A stretch of DNA of 64,000 nt, taken from an uncultured Bacilli bacterium. Lineage in GTDB: Bacteria; Bacillota_I; Bacilli_A; RF39; UBA660. This document shows positions 8,450 to 16,484 of the stretch, piece after piece. Numbering within the stretch: the first letter of the stretch is position 1; every line of letters starts with the position of its first letter. A program made the translations under genes and the position numbers. The notes beneath the pieces were generated by a model that worked only from the letters and a program-made list of their open reading frames with translations, was not told where the DNA came from and searched no databases. Location: positions 1 to 64,000 of the forward strand of contig CAKOPK010000004.1 in assembly GCA_934099115.1 (NCBI GenBank), written 5' to 3'.

Positions 8450-9387
8450 TATTTACCTCTTTTTAAGAATAGAATAAAAGGTTTTGCAAATATTCTAGCA
8501 ATATTTCTGTTCTTGGTATTTCTCTTTAGACGCATATAATAAGATGATAAAGAGTCACTTCTAAATTCTACTATTCTATCTAAATCATTACTATCTTTAT
8601 ATGTACTTCCATAAAAGTTTTTATCAATAAATAATAAATTAAATAAGTATGAGAAACTAAAGCCATAAATGCTTAATACGTTTGCTAGTATATCATTAGA
8701 TGTAGATGTACATGGTTCTCCTCCACCAGCATTCCAAACTTTTTTGTTTAATTCTTTTGATTTATCTATAGTGCTTGCTAATAAATATGCTGCATCATTA
8801 TCTGTTATTGCTTCTATTTTCTTATTCCTTGGGATATTATACATAAATGAATTATATTTTGGATTACATAAAATAAGTGGAAAACGGATAATTATATAAT
8901 TTTTAAGCTTTTTTGAAATTAAATTTTCTACTTTATATTTTGTTTTACTATAATAATCAATATCTAAGATATTAGGTTTATCTTTAACACTTGCAGTTTC
9001 TTTATCGCCATATATCGTTGTTGAAGAAGCATAAATTAAAGTACAATCAGGATTATAAAAATTAATTGCTTTAATCATATTTGTTGTTCCATCAAATTCT
9101 ATTTTTTCGGCAAGGCCTTTTTTTATATCCGCTAGTGGTGGTAAAACACCAGCTAAATGAATAATATAATCTTGGTCTTTTACTAAAGCATCCATTAATA
9201 CATTGTCATTAAGATCTCCATAAATAATATTTATTCTACGACGATATTTTTTTAATTTTTTTTGACTGTTTTTCGTTCTTAAATCTAATGCCGTTATTTC
9301 ATATTTTCCTTCACTTAATAAATATTTTAATACTAAACTTCCTAGAGTTCCAGCAGCTCCTGTAACTAATACTTTTTTCATTTTCAT
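8449..9387 (-). CDS. NAD(P)-dependent epimerase/dehydratase (extended SDR)
   Basis: 312 residues with a Rossmann start VLVTGAAGTLGS (Gly10, Gly13, Gly16), an Asp that could bind NAD ribose (LDLRT), Ser122 in YASSTTIYG and the YxxxK pair Tyr146/Lys150 (YSKTK). The set is complete, so it should be an active extended short-chain dehydrogenase, perhaps a nucleotide-sugar epimerase, although the substrate-binding half is not diagnostic. AAGGAAGTGA precedes the start. It is coupled to the patatin gene by a TAATG overlap and lies 8 bases after the ZIP gene, so the three form one unit. Confidence 0.85.
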   Translation of the reverse strand: MKMKKVLVTGAAGTLGSLVLKYLLSEGKYEITALDLRTKNSQKKLKKYRRRINIIYGDLNDNVLMDALVKDQDYIIHLAGVLPPLADIKKGLAEKIEFDGTTNMIKAINFYNPDCTLIYASSTTIYGDKETASVKDKPNILDIDYYSKTKYKVENLISKKLKNYIIIRFPLILCNPKYNSFMYNIPRNKKIEAITDNDAAYLLASTIDKSKELNKKVWNAGGGEPCTSTSNDILANVLSIYGFSFSYLFNLLFIDKNFYGSTYKDSNDLDRIVEFRSDSLSSYYMRLKRNTKNRNIARIFAKPFILFLKRGK

Positions 9388-9395
9388 TCACTTCC

Positions 9396-10148
9396 TTATA
9401 TAAATATTGATATTCCTAAAATAATTATTCCTAGAATAAAACCAATTTTAGCTTCCCTTTTTTCTTTTATTACTTTAATATCTGGTAATAATTCTATAAA
9501 AGCAATATATATAATCATTCCTAGAGTAATTGATGTCGTTAAAGCTAGGATTTCATTTGGTAACTCTCCTATTGCTAAATAGATAAGTCCTCCTATAAAA
9601 CTACTTAAAGATAATAAGGCAATTTCCCATTTATTCTTCTTAACATCTAAAGAATTAAATATATGGGTTCCTAATGGTATATTATGGAGTGCTACTGATA
9701 CACAAATAAATATTCCTATTTTGAGGTTTTGAATAGACATACCCCATATAGCAAAGCCTTCTAATAAGTTATGAAGAGTTATACTTATTAGAGTTAATAA
9801 GCCAATATGTCTTTTATGGCCTAGATGTTCTTCTTGATTATCATTTTCTTCATGATGTTCATGGTGATGGTCTGGAATAAACATATCTAATATTTTTAAT
9901 ATACTTATTCCTAAAAAGGCAAAGATAAAGATAAAACTTATTTTAAAAATTATTTTATTATTTCCTAATAGCTCGATGCACTCGGGTATTAAATCCGCTA
10001 TCATTAAGTTAAGCATAATTATAAAAGCTAAAGATACACTAAAAGCATTTAGCTTGTCTTTGTTTTTAGCTTTAACTGCAACTAAGCCACCTACTAGAAA
10101 AAATAAACCTGAGACAAGAGTTAAAATACATCCTATAAATATCTTCAT
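9396..10148 (-). CDS. ZIP family metal transporter
   Basis: 250 residues with about eight membrane segments and a cytosolic His-rich loop HHHEHHEENDNQEEH (about 94-108) before the metal-binding helices. TM4 carries HNLLEG and TM5 carries HNIPLG, so this is a ZIP (GufA/ZupT-like) importer of zinc or related divalent metals in the plasma membrane. The usual second Glu (HNIPEG) is Leu in TM5, which could alter the binuclear site or ion selectivity. It has its own promoter (10167-10195) and GGTGA before the ATG, and heads a unit with the SDR and patatin genes. Confidence 0.85.
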   Translation of the reverse strand: MKIFIGCILTLVSGLFFLVGGLVAVKAKNKDKLNAFSVSLAFIIMLNLMIADLIPECIELLGNNKIIFKISFIFIFAFLGISILKILDMFIPDHHHEHHEENDNQEEHLGHKRHIGLLTLISITLHNLLEGFAIWGMSIQNLKIGIFICVSVALHNIPLGTHIFNSLDVKKNKWEIALLSLSSFIGGLIYLAIGELPNEILALTTSITLGMIIYIAFIELLPDIKVIKEKREAKIGFILGIIILGISIFI

Positions 10149-10166
10149 ATTTCATTCACCATTTAT

Positions 10167-10195
10167 ATTATACATTCATTTAGGATATTAAGCAA
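10167..10195 (-). promoter_or_regulatory. Sigma-A promoter of the ZIP-SDR-patatin unit
   Basis: TTGCTT (10190-10195), 17-base spacer, TATAAT (10167-10172) on the minus strand, directly downstream of the terminator hairpin at 10203-10229. Confidence 0.75.
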
Positions 10196-10196
10196 A

Positions 10197-10302
10197 TAAA
10201 AACTGTGTTTATAGAATATATAAACACAGCACTGGTATGGAAAAAGTAGATATTATTCTTAAATATTTAATATCTACTTGTAGCCATTCTTCAAATGTCT
10301 AC
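10197..10302 (-). ncRNA. Candidate small RNA (~105 nt) with two hairpins
   Basis: A minus-strand promoter (10309-10337) would start a transcript near 10302. The transcript contains a 12-bp hairpin (AAGTAGATATTA 10244-10255 with TAATATCTACTT 10268-10279) and ends in an 11-bp terminator hairpin (CTGTGTTTATA 10203-10213 with TATAAACACAG 10219-10229) followed by a T-run. The ZIP gene has a separate promoter after this terminator, so the segment can be a free-standing RNA. No Rfam family is recognised. Alternatively the hairpins simply end the operon that stops at 10373. Confidence 0.45.
10203..10229 (-). terminator. Strong rho-independent terminator
   Basis: A perfect 11-bp stem with a 5-nt loop (GAATA on the plus strand), followed on the minus strand by TTTTTATTT. 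It ends the candidate RNA and/or the zinc-ribbon operon starting at 12672. Confidence 0.85.
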
Positions 10303-10308
10303 AATAGA

Positions 10309-10337
10309 ATTGTATCATGTATTTCAAAAATATACAA
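10309..10337 (-). promoter_or_regulatory. Sigma-A-like promoter upstream of the candidate small RNA
   Basis: TTGTAT (10332-10337), 17-base spacer, TACAAT (10309-10314) on the minus strand, in the 224-base gap between the ZIP gene and the zinc-ribbon gene ending at 10373. Confidence 0.55.
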
Positions 10338-10372
10338 TACCCTATACACAATATTTAACATTTTTTTACTTT

Positions 10373-11224
10373 TTACCATTTAAAACTACTATTATTGTTG
10401 TAATTATAATTTGGATTACTACTATTAATGATATCTGAAAGACCACTACCCATTATGATTACTAGAGCAATAGTTTCAATAACTACCCAAATAACAATTA
10501 TACTTGTAAGCATATAACTTCTCTTGTCTTCTTTTACAGTAATTTCTTTATTACATCTTAAAATGAAGTTAAAGAAACAAGCAATACCCATAATTGCAAA
10601 AGCAATATAACCAAGAACAGTTAATAAGTTTACATTAATTAGTAAAATGATAGCCATTCCTAAATAACAGAAGATTAATGGGCAATTACTTACAGTATAT
10701 AATTTGAATGCTTTCTTAAATGTTAAAGAACTCTTTGTTACTTTACTAATAATAAGTGCTGATAACATTGGAATAACTGCCATTAAAGCATAAATTAAAA
10801 TACCATAAATAAATACTTTAAAATATGGAACGTCAATAGAAACACTACCTGTTAATCCATAAGTTAAATTATTTGCAGCATTTAGTGCTCCTTTAATTGT
10901 ACTTGATATAATAGCCATTAAGAATAATGCAAAACTTATAGTTAAAGCAATTATTAGAACAATACTTGTTCCGTTTTCTTTTTCTTCTAGTTCTTTTTCA
11001 ATAGTTGTAGCTGGTTTTTTAAATGTATTTACAATTGTTTGTAATGCATTATTCAAAGATGTAACTATCTTATCAGTATTAATTGTAATACCTTCACTCT
11101 TGTTTTCTATTTTACAAGAACATGTTTCTCCTTCTTTTAATTCTTTTCCACAGTTAGTGCAAAACTTTTTTTCTACTTTTACTTCTTTTTCCGTGGTTTT
11201 TTTAGTTGTTTTTTTCTCAGCCAT
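10373..11224 (-). CDS. Zinc-ribbon multi-pass membrane protein (Yip1-like)
   Basis: 283 residues from the ATG at 11224 (AAGGAG ten bases upstream; a GTG three codons earlier is too close to it). The N-terminus is Lys/Thr/Glu rich and holds a zinc ribbon CTNCGKELKEGETCSC. A hydrophilic linker is followed by about five membrane segments, giving the Yip1-like layout often seen in Bacillota proteins that begin with a zinc ribbon. It ends in an Asn/Tyr-rich tail. Its role is unknown. It lies a few bases downstream of another zinc-ribbon protein, and the two are probably co-expressed and may interact through the ribbons. Confidence 0.65.
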   Translation of the reverse strand: MAEKKTTKKTTEKEVKVEKKFCTNCGKELKEGETCSCKIENKSEGITINTDKIVTSLNNALQTIVNTFKKPATTIEKELEEKENGTSIVLIIALTISFALFLMAIISSTIKGALNAANNLTYGLTGSVSIDVPYFKVFIYGILIYALMAVIPMLSALIISKVTKSSLTFKKAFKLYTVSNCPLIFCYLGMAIILLINVNLLTVLGYIAFAIMGIACFFNFILRCNKEITVKEDKRSYMLTSIIVIWVVIETIALVIIMGSGLSDIINSSNPNYNYNNNSSFKW

Positions 11225-11238
11225 TTCACTCACACTCC

Positions 11239-12672
11239 TTACTCTTTATATAAATATGGCTCAACCAAATATATGTAAAAACTATCAAAGACATTAGTCT
11301 TACTAGTTGTTACAAACTCAATTTTTAAACTCTTAACATCTGTTACGTCTAAATCAATATCTGCATTTATTTCACTTGTTTTGGTAATATTACTTGATTT
11401 ATATAATTCTTTACCATCACCGGAAATAATGAAATATCCATTTAAATTTTTACTCCAGTCATTTTCTCTTACGATACTTGCTTTAAATTTTTTATATTCA
11501 CCATCTATGTTATAAACGATTGTTTCAGTTTCTCCTCTAAAATTAAAACTAATACTACTATTGTATTCTTTATCATTTATCTCTTTACGATAATTAATGC
11601 TTCTTACCCCATAAGTAGAGTTTTCATAGGATTTCATTGTTAACTTATCTGGTATTTTATTTTTGTAAGTATTTAATAAGTCATTTAGTTCTTTATAGGC
11701 ATCACTATCACTTGGAAAATATTTTAAAATTTGATTTATTCCATATACTGCTTCATCATATTTTCCATTTTTGGCATTTTCCTCGGAAAGATTTTTTACA
11801 CAACTAATTATTTTATCAGTTGCATTCTCATATAATTTTTTATATTCTTCTGTATCACCTAAACCGATATCACTTGTTGCTACTTCTCCATTCATATATG
11901 TTATTTGGTCTAAATAACTATTTAATATGTCTTCATCACTTGATTTATCATCCGTTTTAATAATTGCTTCTGCTTCTTTTTTGAAGTTTTCAATTTCATC
12001 TTTTGTATAGTCATTAATAAATTGTTGAGCTTTCTTGTAATAAATATCTTTTTCTATTACTTTTTTATAGTAGTTAAATGTACTATAATCATCTTCTTTT
12101 TCGTATTCTTTAGCACTTAAATAATAATACTTTGAACTATATAATTCATATAACTCTTCATAATAACTCTCATAATCATCTTCTGATAACATGTATTCTA
12201 AGCCATCATAATATTCATATATATCTTTAATAGCACCATATACTTTTTCATAATTCTCTTTTAGTACATCATTATCTTTATATTCGATATTAAAGTTTTT
12301 AAGCCATTTTTCTACTGTTTTATGAGTTCTATCTTCAATACTTTTTAATACTTTATTATTTTCTTTATTATTTTTTAGAATCTTGCCAATTTCTATTAAT
12401 TCTTTTTTATTATCACTACTATAATTGGTATAATACGTATCTAGGCTATCTTCTACTTTCTTGATTGGATTATTTAATAATATTCCTAAAACTATGATTG
12501 CAATAATAGCAATTAATAGAACAGTTGCCATTATAATTTTCGTTTTTTTAGGTAAGTTTTTGACCTTTTCTAAAAATTTATTTTTGCTTTTTTCTTTTGT
12601 TATTTCATGGCCACACTTTTCACAGAATTTAGCATTTTCTTTGTTTTTGGAACCACACTTTTCACAAAACAT
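11239..12672 (-). CDS. Double zinc-ribbon membrane protein with C-terminal NPCBM-like domain
   Basis: 477 residues. The start MFCEKCGSKNKENAKFCEKCG (two CxxC pairs) is a cytoplasmic zinc ribbon. One membrane helix follows (about 45-66), then a long Tyr/Glu/Lys/Asp-rich helical exported region (about 70-330). The last 130 residues resemble NPCBM/NEW2 carbohydrate-binding modules: NIDGEYKKFKASI, GYFIISGDGKELYKS, then alternating strands with DLDVTDVKSLKIEF. This suggests a surface protein that binds a glycan outside and reports through, or is anchored by, a zinc ribbon inside. The NPCBM match is pattern reading only. It heads a two-gene unit with the Yip1-like protein. Confidence 0.6.
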   Translation of the reverse strand: MFCEKCGSKNKENAKFCEKCGHEITKEKSKNKFLEKVKNLPKKTKIIMATVLLIAIIAIIVLGILLNNPIKKVEDSLDTYYTNYSSDNKKELIEIGKILKNNKENNKVLKSIEDRTHKTVEKWLKNFNIEYKDNDVLKENYEKVYGAIKDIYEYYDGLEYMLSEDDYESYYEELYELYSSKYYYLSAKEYEKEDDYSTFNYYKKVIEKDIYYKKAQQFINDYTKDEIENFKKEAEAIIKTDDKSSDEDILNSYLDQITYMNGEVATSDIGLGDTEEYKKLYENATDKIISCVKNLSEENAKNGKYDEAVYGINQILKYFPSDSDAYKELNDLLNTYKNKIPDKLTMKSYENSTYGVRSINYRKEINDKEYNSSISFNFRGETETIVYNIDGEYKKFKASIVRENDWSKNLNGYFIISGDGKELYKSSNITKTSEINADIDLDVTDVKSLKIEFVTTSKTNVFDSFYIYLVEPYLYKE

Positions 12673-12758
12673 ATTTTCCCTACTTTCTTCTAAATTGATA
12701 AATTAATTTTACTACATTTTTATGACAAAATAAACCTTTTTTAGCTTTTTATTTATTT

Positions 12759-13832
12759 TTATTTAATAGCTTTTTCAAGAATTTTACAATTATCTTTTAA
12801 ACGTTTATTATTTTTATCTATTTTACTTGCTATTTTATAATAAGATAAGCTTTCTTCATATTTTTTTAACTTATAACATATGCTTCCCATTAAATCATAT
12901 ATAAAAGAGTTCCAAGCATAGGCTTCATTAATATAAATAGATGGTTTTTTCTTAATATTTAAAGCTTCTTTTAAGAGTTTATAGCTTTCTATATACTTAG
13001 AGTTAGAATAATAGAAATCTGCTAATTCTACGTATGGTTCTCTTAAATAAGGGGCTTCTTTTTTAGCTAATAATAACCACATTTCTGCTTCTCTTTTTCT
13101 ATTAAGTTCTAAATAAGAACGAGCAATAAAACGCATTGATGCACATCGTTCAGCTTTCCAAGTAGAAGTTTTTAAATCTAAGTGTTTAATTAAAGTATCA
13201 ATTGCTTCTTGATAACGATGATGATACATATACTCTCTTCCTAAATAATGCATATTACGGTCACTTAAAGGATATTCTTTTACACTTAGTTCTAATAAAG
13301 GTAAATAATTACTTCGAGATTTTTTATAGTCAGGATAATGATTTAGTGTAATTGGTGCTTCTACGTATTTTTCTTCCTCTGGACTTTCTAGTATTTCATG
13401 AACAGGATAAATCCATTTATATCCTGGTTTATGAATTTTATCTAAATAAAAAGTAGTACTGGGATTACCATAGTTATCGAAACTCCAATTATAGTTATAA
13501 CGAGCTCTTGTAGTGGTAGGTTTCCACACTTTTTCAAGTTTCTCTCTCCACCCTGGAAGAAATACTTCATCTAAATCAGTACATACACATATATCTGTAT
13601 CTTTTGGTATTAATTCTAAAGATTTATTACGAGCAGTATCAAAGCGCCATGGATCTATTATCATGCTTTCTACATGAACATTATTTTCTTTTAATAGTTC
13701 TACTGATTTATCGATAGAGCCTGTATCTAAAACACATATATAATCTGCTTCTTGCATAGATTTAACCCATCTTTTTATAAATTTTTCTTCATTTTTACAT
13801 ATTCCATATACACAGACTTTATATTTATTCAA
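12759..13832 (-). CDS. Family 2 glycosyltransferase with C-terminal TPR-like repeats
   Basis: 357 residues beginning at a TTG (13830-13832) with GGGTGA six to seven bases upstream. The N-terminal GT-A fold has CKNEE, DTGSIDKS (36-43) and the DxD-like DLDE (86-89), a pattern typical of the SunS-like and related GT2 proteins with helical repeats. Residues from about 190 on form tetratricopeptide-type helix pairs (YLGREYMYHHRYQEAIDTL; YELADFYY-like units). Such enzymes often glycosylate peptides or proteins. The gene directly follows the collagen-like gene, so glycosylation of the collagen Thr residues is a reasonable inference. The donor sugar is unknown. Confidence 0.75.
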   Translation of the reverse strand: MNKYKVCVYGICKNEEKFIKRWVKSMQEADYICVLDTGSIDKSVELLKENNVHVESMIIDPWRFDTARNKSLELIPKDTDICVCTDLDEVFLPGWREKLEKVWKPTTTRARYNYNWSFDNYGNPSTTFYLDKIHKPGYKWIYPVHEILESPEEEKYVEAPITLNHYPDYKKSRSNYLPLLELSVKEYPLSDRNMHYLGREYMYHHRYQEAIDTLIKHLDLKTSTWKAERCASMRFIARSYLELNRKREAEMWLLLAKKEAPYLREPYVELADFYYSNSKYIESYKLLKEALNIKKKPSIYINEAYAWNSFIYDLMGSICYKLKKYEESLSYYKIASKIDKNNKRLKDNCKILEKAIK

Positions 13833-13866
13833 AAATATTCACCCATAAAACTATATGCAAAAGAAA

Positions 13867-13887
13867 AGATTATTTTAGCAATAATCT
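13867..13887 (-). terminator. Hairpin between collagen-like and glycosyltransferase genes
   Basis: AGATTATT (13867-13874) pairs perfectly with AATAATCT (13880-13887) around a 5-nt loop, and the minus strand continues TTTTCTTTT. It overlaps the stop of the collagen-like gene and would reduce read-through into the glycosyltransferase. Confidence 0.6.
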
Positions 13888-14936
13888 TAACCTCTACCTA
13901 AATATTCTATAATTATACTTACTGGCATGTTTATAAAATGAGAATTTGAATTAATATTCTTATTTACTGGTGTTTTTAAGTAAATTCTTCTATTGGTTAA
14001 ATTTACTAGTTCATAAGGAGTTGCTACATCATTTACCGTTAATATTCCTTGACCTATTATAGGATATGATAATTCATCATATATCCACTGGCTTCCTCCT
14101 ATATAGATATTATCTGTATCTACTGCTCGAAAGCCAATCGAAACAAAATCTACCTCTGGATCAAAGTCTGTATTAAAATATGGTACATAAGCATTAACTA
14201 TAAAACTGATTTTATAATAACCAATTTTAGAAAATTTAATTGTATTATCATCGGTATTAATAGTGCATATCATGTCAGTATCTATTTCTTTTCTTGTTAG
14301 AGGCAAACGTTCTTTAACTTCTACTTTATATGCATTTTCATTATTTTTAAAGAATGTTACTACATAGCAGGCATTAATTTTATAAGGGCCTGCTGGACCA
14401 GTAGGTCCTACTTCCCCTTGTATTCCTTGGGGGCCTCTGATTGGTCCTACATTTTTCCAATCTTGATCAGTTTCCGACCAAACATATAAATCATTGCCTA
14501 CTAAATAAGAATCTCCAACATTTCCTTGTGGTACTTTCGTTTTTAAGTCTAAAATTGTATCATAAGAGCCTAAAATGGTTGTACTGGCTCCATCTTTACC
14601 GGCAGGACCTGCTGGGCCTGCTGGACCGGTTGCTCCTGTTAGTCCAGTTAATCCCGGAACTCCTTGAATGCCTGGTTCTCCCTTTTCTCCTTTAGCTCCA
14701 ACTTCCCCTGCTGGAATATAAAAATCTAGAACAACATCTTTTTCTGTTCCAACATTTATTACTTCGGCATCATTACCTGCAGCAGTAGTAGTGACACTTC
14801 CTACCTTAATGGATGTTGCAGATGGTCCTGTGGGTCCTGTTGGTCCAGTAGGTCCATAACAAGAATAAGATATCGGTCCATGTTCTTTTTGATAACATTT
14901 TATTTTTTGCTCTGCTTTTTTGATATTTTGGTTCAT
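13887..14936 (-). CDS. Collagen-like protein with BclA-type C-terminal domain
   Basis: 349 residues without a signal peptide. After a short Lys-rich start come collagen blocks of Gly-X-Y: GPTGPTGPTGPS (28-39), a longer block with GEKGEPGIQGVPGLTG and GPAGPAGPAGKDG, and a third with GPQGIQGEVGPTGPAGP. Non-collagen linkers separate them. The last about 140 residues look like a beta jelly roll (KIGYYKISFIVNAY, final PVSIIIEYLG) as in trimeric exosporium glycoproteins of the BclA kind. Such proteins coat spores. The neighbouring glycosyltransferase and the sporulation genes elsewhere fit that role. A phage tail fibre is the alternative, but no phage genes are nearby. AAAGGAG precedes the ATG. Confidence 0.75.
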   Translation of the reverse strand: MNQNIKKAEQKIKCYQKEHGPISYSCYGPTGPTGPTGPSATSIKVGSVTTTAAGNDAEVINVGTEKDVVLDFYIPAGEVGAKGEKGEPGIQGVPGLTGLTGATGPAGPAGPAGKDGASTTILGSYDTILDLKTKVPQGNVGDSYLVGNDLYVWSETDQDWKNVGPIRGPQGIQGEVGPTGPAGPYKINACYVVTFFKNNENAYKVEVKERLPLTRKEIDTDMICTINTDDNTIKFSKIGYYKISFIVNAYVPYFNTDFDPEVDFVSIGFRAVDTDNIYIGGSQWIYDELSYPIIGQGILTVNDVATPYELVNLTNRRIYLKTPVNKNINSNSHFINMPVSIIIEYLGRG

Positions 14937-14955
14937 AAAATTCTCCTTTCTCTAC

Positions 14956-14964
14956 TATAGTATG
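14956..14964 (-). promoter_or_regulatory. Possible sporulation-type -10 (CATACTATA) of the collagen-like gene
   Basis: The minus strand reads CATACTATA about 20 bases before the ATG, matching the mother-cell -10 pattern CATANNNTA. No convincing -35 is visible, so this is only suggestive. Confidence 0.3.
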
Positions 14965-15070
14965 ATAATCTAAAAAATCTAACATTACTTTTGACTATAT
15001 TTCCTATTCCTAAAGGAAATTTTATTGTTTTTAAGCAAAAGATGGCTAATTTCTTAGTCATCTAATTAAT

Positions 15071-16483
15071 TTAAAATCTAAAATAGATAAAAGGATTATA
15101 ACTGGAACTTGTAAGACAAACAATACATATTCCAAATAATATTAATAATATTATATTTATTATTATTGTATATAAAGCTTTACTAGAATATTTCTTTTCT
15201 ATAATTTTAATTATTGGAAAAGATAATATAAATGCTGGTAGTATATAAATAAGTGAATTAAACGTTGAAAGATTATTTGCCAAAATAGTTAACCAATCAG
15301 TTTCCTTATATATAAACATTGTTTTTATAAATAATAAAAGTTCATTTAAAGAATTTGATCTAAATATCATCCATCCTATCATTATTATAATAAATGCATA
15401 TAACCAGTTTATGAATGCTGGTAATTTTTTTAAAACTTTATTAAAAAATAATTTTTCAAATAATAATAATAATCCATAGTATAATCCCCAAATTACAAAG
15501 TTCCAAGCAGCTCCATGCCAAAGACCTGTTAATATCCATACTAATAAGATATTTCTGATCCATTTTAATTTACTTACTCTATTTCCCCCTAAAGGAATAT
15601 AAATATAATCTCTAAACCAAGTAGATAATGACATATGCCATCTTCGCCAAAATTCTGTTACAGATTTAGATATATAGGGATAATCAAAATTTTCTAGAAA
15701 ATGAAAGCCAAATATTCTTCCTAAACCTATAGCCATATCACTATATCCTGAAAAATCAAAATATATTTGTAGAGTATATGCTAGAGTTCCTAACCAAATT
15801 ATAGAGGTTCCATAACTAACATTATGACTATTAAAGACTAAATCTGCTAGTAAAGCCATTTGATTGGCTATAATAACTTTTTTAGATAAACCTATAATAA
15901 ATCTCTTTGTTCCTTTAATAACATCTTCTTTTGTTTCTTTTCTATTATCGATTTCATCTTCAACTGTTTCGTATCTAACTATTGGTCCCGCTATTAATTG
16001 AGGAAATAATGATACATATAAAGCAAGTGAAAAATAATTTTTTTGTAATTTTATTTTCTTATTATATAAATCTATTATATATGATAATATTTGAAAAGTA
16101 TAAAAGCTTATACCAATTGGCATTATAACATTTAATAAATTAAATTTTGTTTTAAAAAGAGAGTTTACATTTTCTATTAAGAAATTGCTATATTTAAAAA
16201 ATAATAAACTTCCTAATACTAATATAATACATATTATTAAGCTTGCTTTTTTTAAGCCTTTTTTATTTTCTTGATCAAATTTATCTATTAATATGCCAAA
16301 GAAATATACAATAAGTATTGTAAGTAGCATTAGTAGAATATACTTTGGTTCTCCCCAAGCATAAAATATTAAGGAAAAAATTAATAATATTATATTTTTA
16401 TATTTTCTATTTTTTATTATAAAATAAAGTATTAATAATATTGGTAAAAATCCAAATAAGAATGTTAAACTACTAAATAACAT
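15071..16483 (-). CDS. MBOAT-family polysaccharide O-acyltransferase (AlgI/PatA-like)
   Basis: 470 residues with about ten membrane segments. It carries the MBOAT signatures RRWHMSLSTWFRDYIYIPLGG (around His283) and LWHGAAWNFV (catalytic His323). AlgI/PatA/DltB-type proteins move acyl groups, usually acetyl, across the membrane to a partner that O-acetylates an extracellular polysaccharide. The length and motifs are normal. The upstream gene, one base away, encodes a DHHW protein of the AlgX/AlgJ kind, the expected partner. The polysaccharide acceptor is not encoded nearby. Confidence 0.92.
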   Translation of the reverse strand: MLFSSLTFLFGFLPILLILYFIIKNRKYKNIILLIFSLIFYAWGEPKYILLMLLTILIVYFFGILIDKFDQENKKGLKKASLIICIILVLGSLLFFKYSNFLIENVNSLFKTKFNLLNVIMPIGISFYTFQILSYIIDLYNKKIKLQKNYFSLALYVSLFPQLIAGPIVRYETVEDEIDNRKETKEDVIKGTKRFIIGLSKKVIIANQMALLADLVFNSHNVSYGTSIIWLGTLAYTLQIYFDFSGYSDMAIGLGRIFGFHFLENFDYPYISKSVTEFWRRWHMSLSTWFRDYIYIPLGGNRVSKLKWIRNILLVWILTGLWHGAAWNFVIWGLYYGLLLLFEKLFFNKVLKKLPAFINWLYAFIIIMIGWMIFRSNSLNELLLFIKTMFIYKETDWLTILANNLSTFNSLIYILPAFILSFPIIKIIEKKYSSKALYTIIINIILLILFGICIVCLTSSSYNPFIYFRF

Positions 16484-16484
16484 G

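Noticed and set aside
10203..10279. Metal-sensing riboswitch controlling the ZIP gene
   Set aside because: The ZIP gene has its own promoter after the terminator, so the hairpins are not in its leader; no known riboswitch core was recognised.
13887..14936. Phage tail-fibre collagen protein
   Set aside because: No phage structural, lysis or integrase genes are nearby, and the jelly-roll end and neighbouring glycosyltransferase fit an exosporium protein better.
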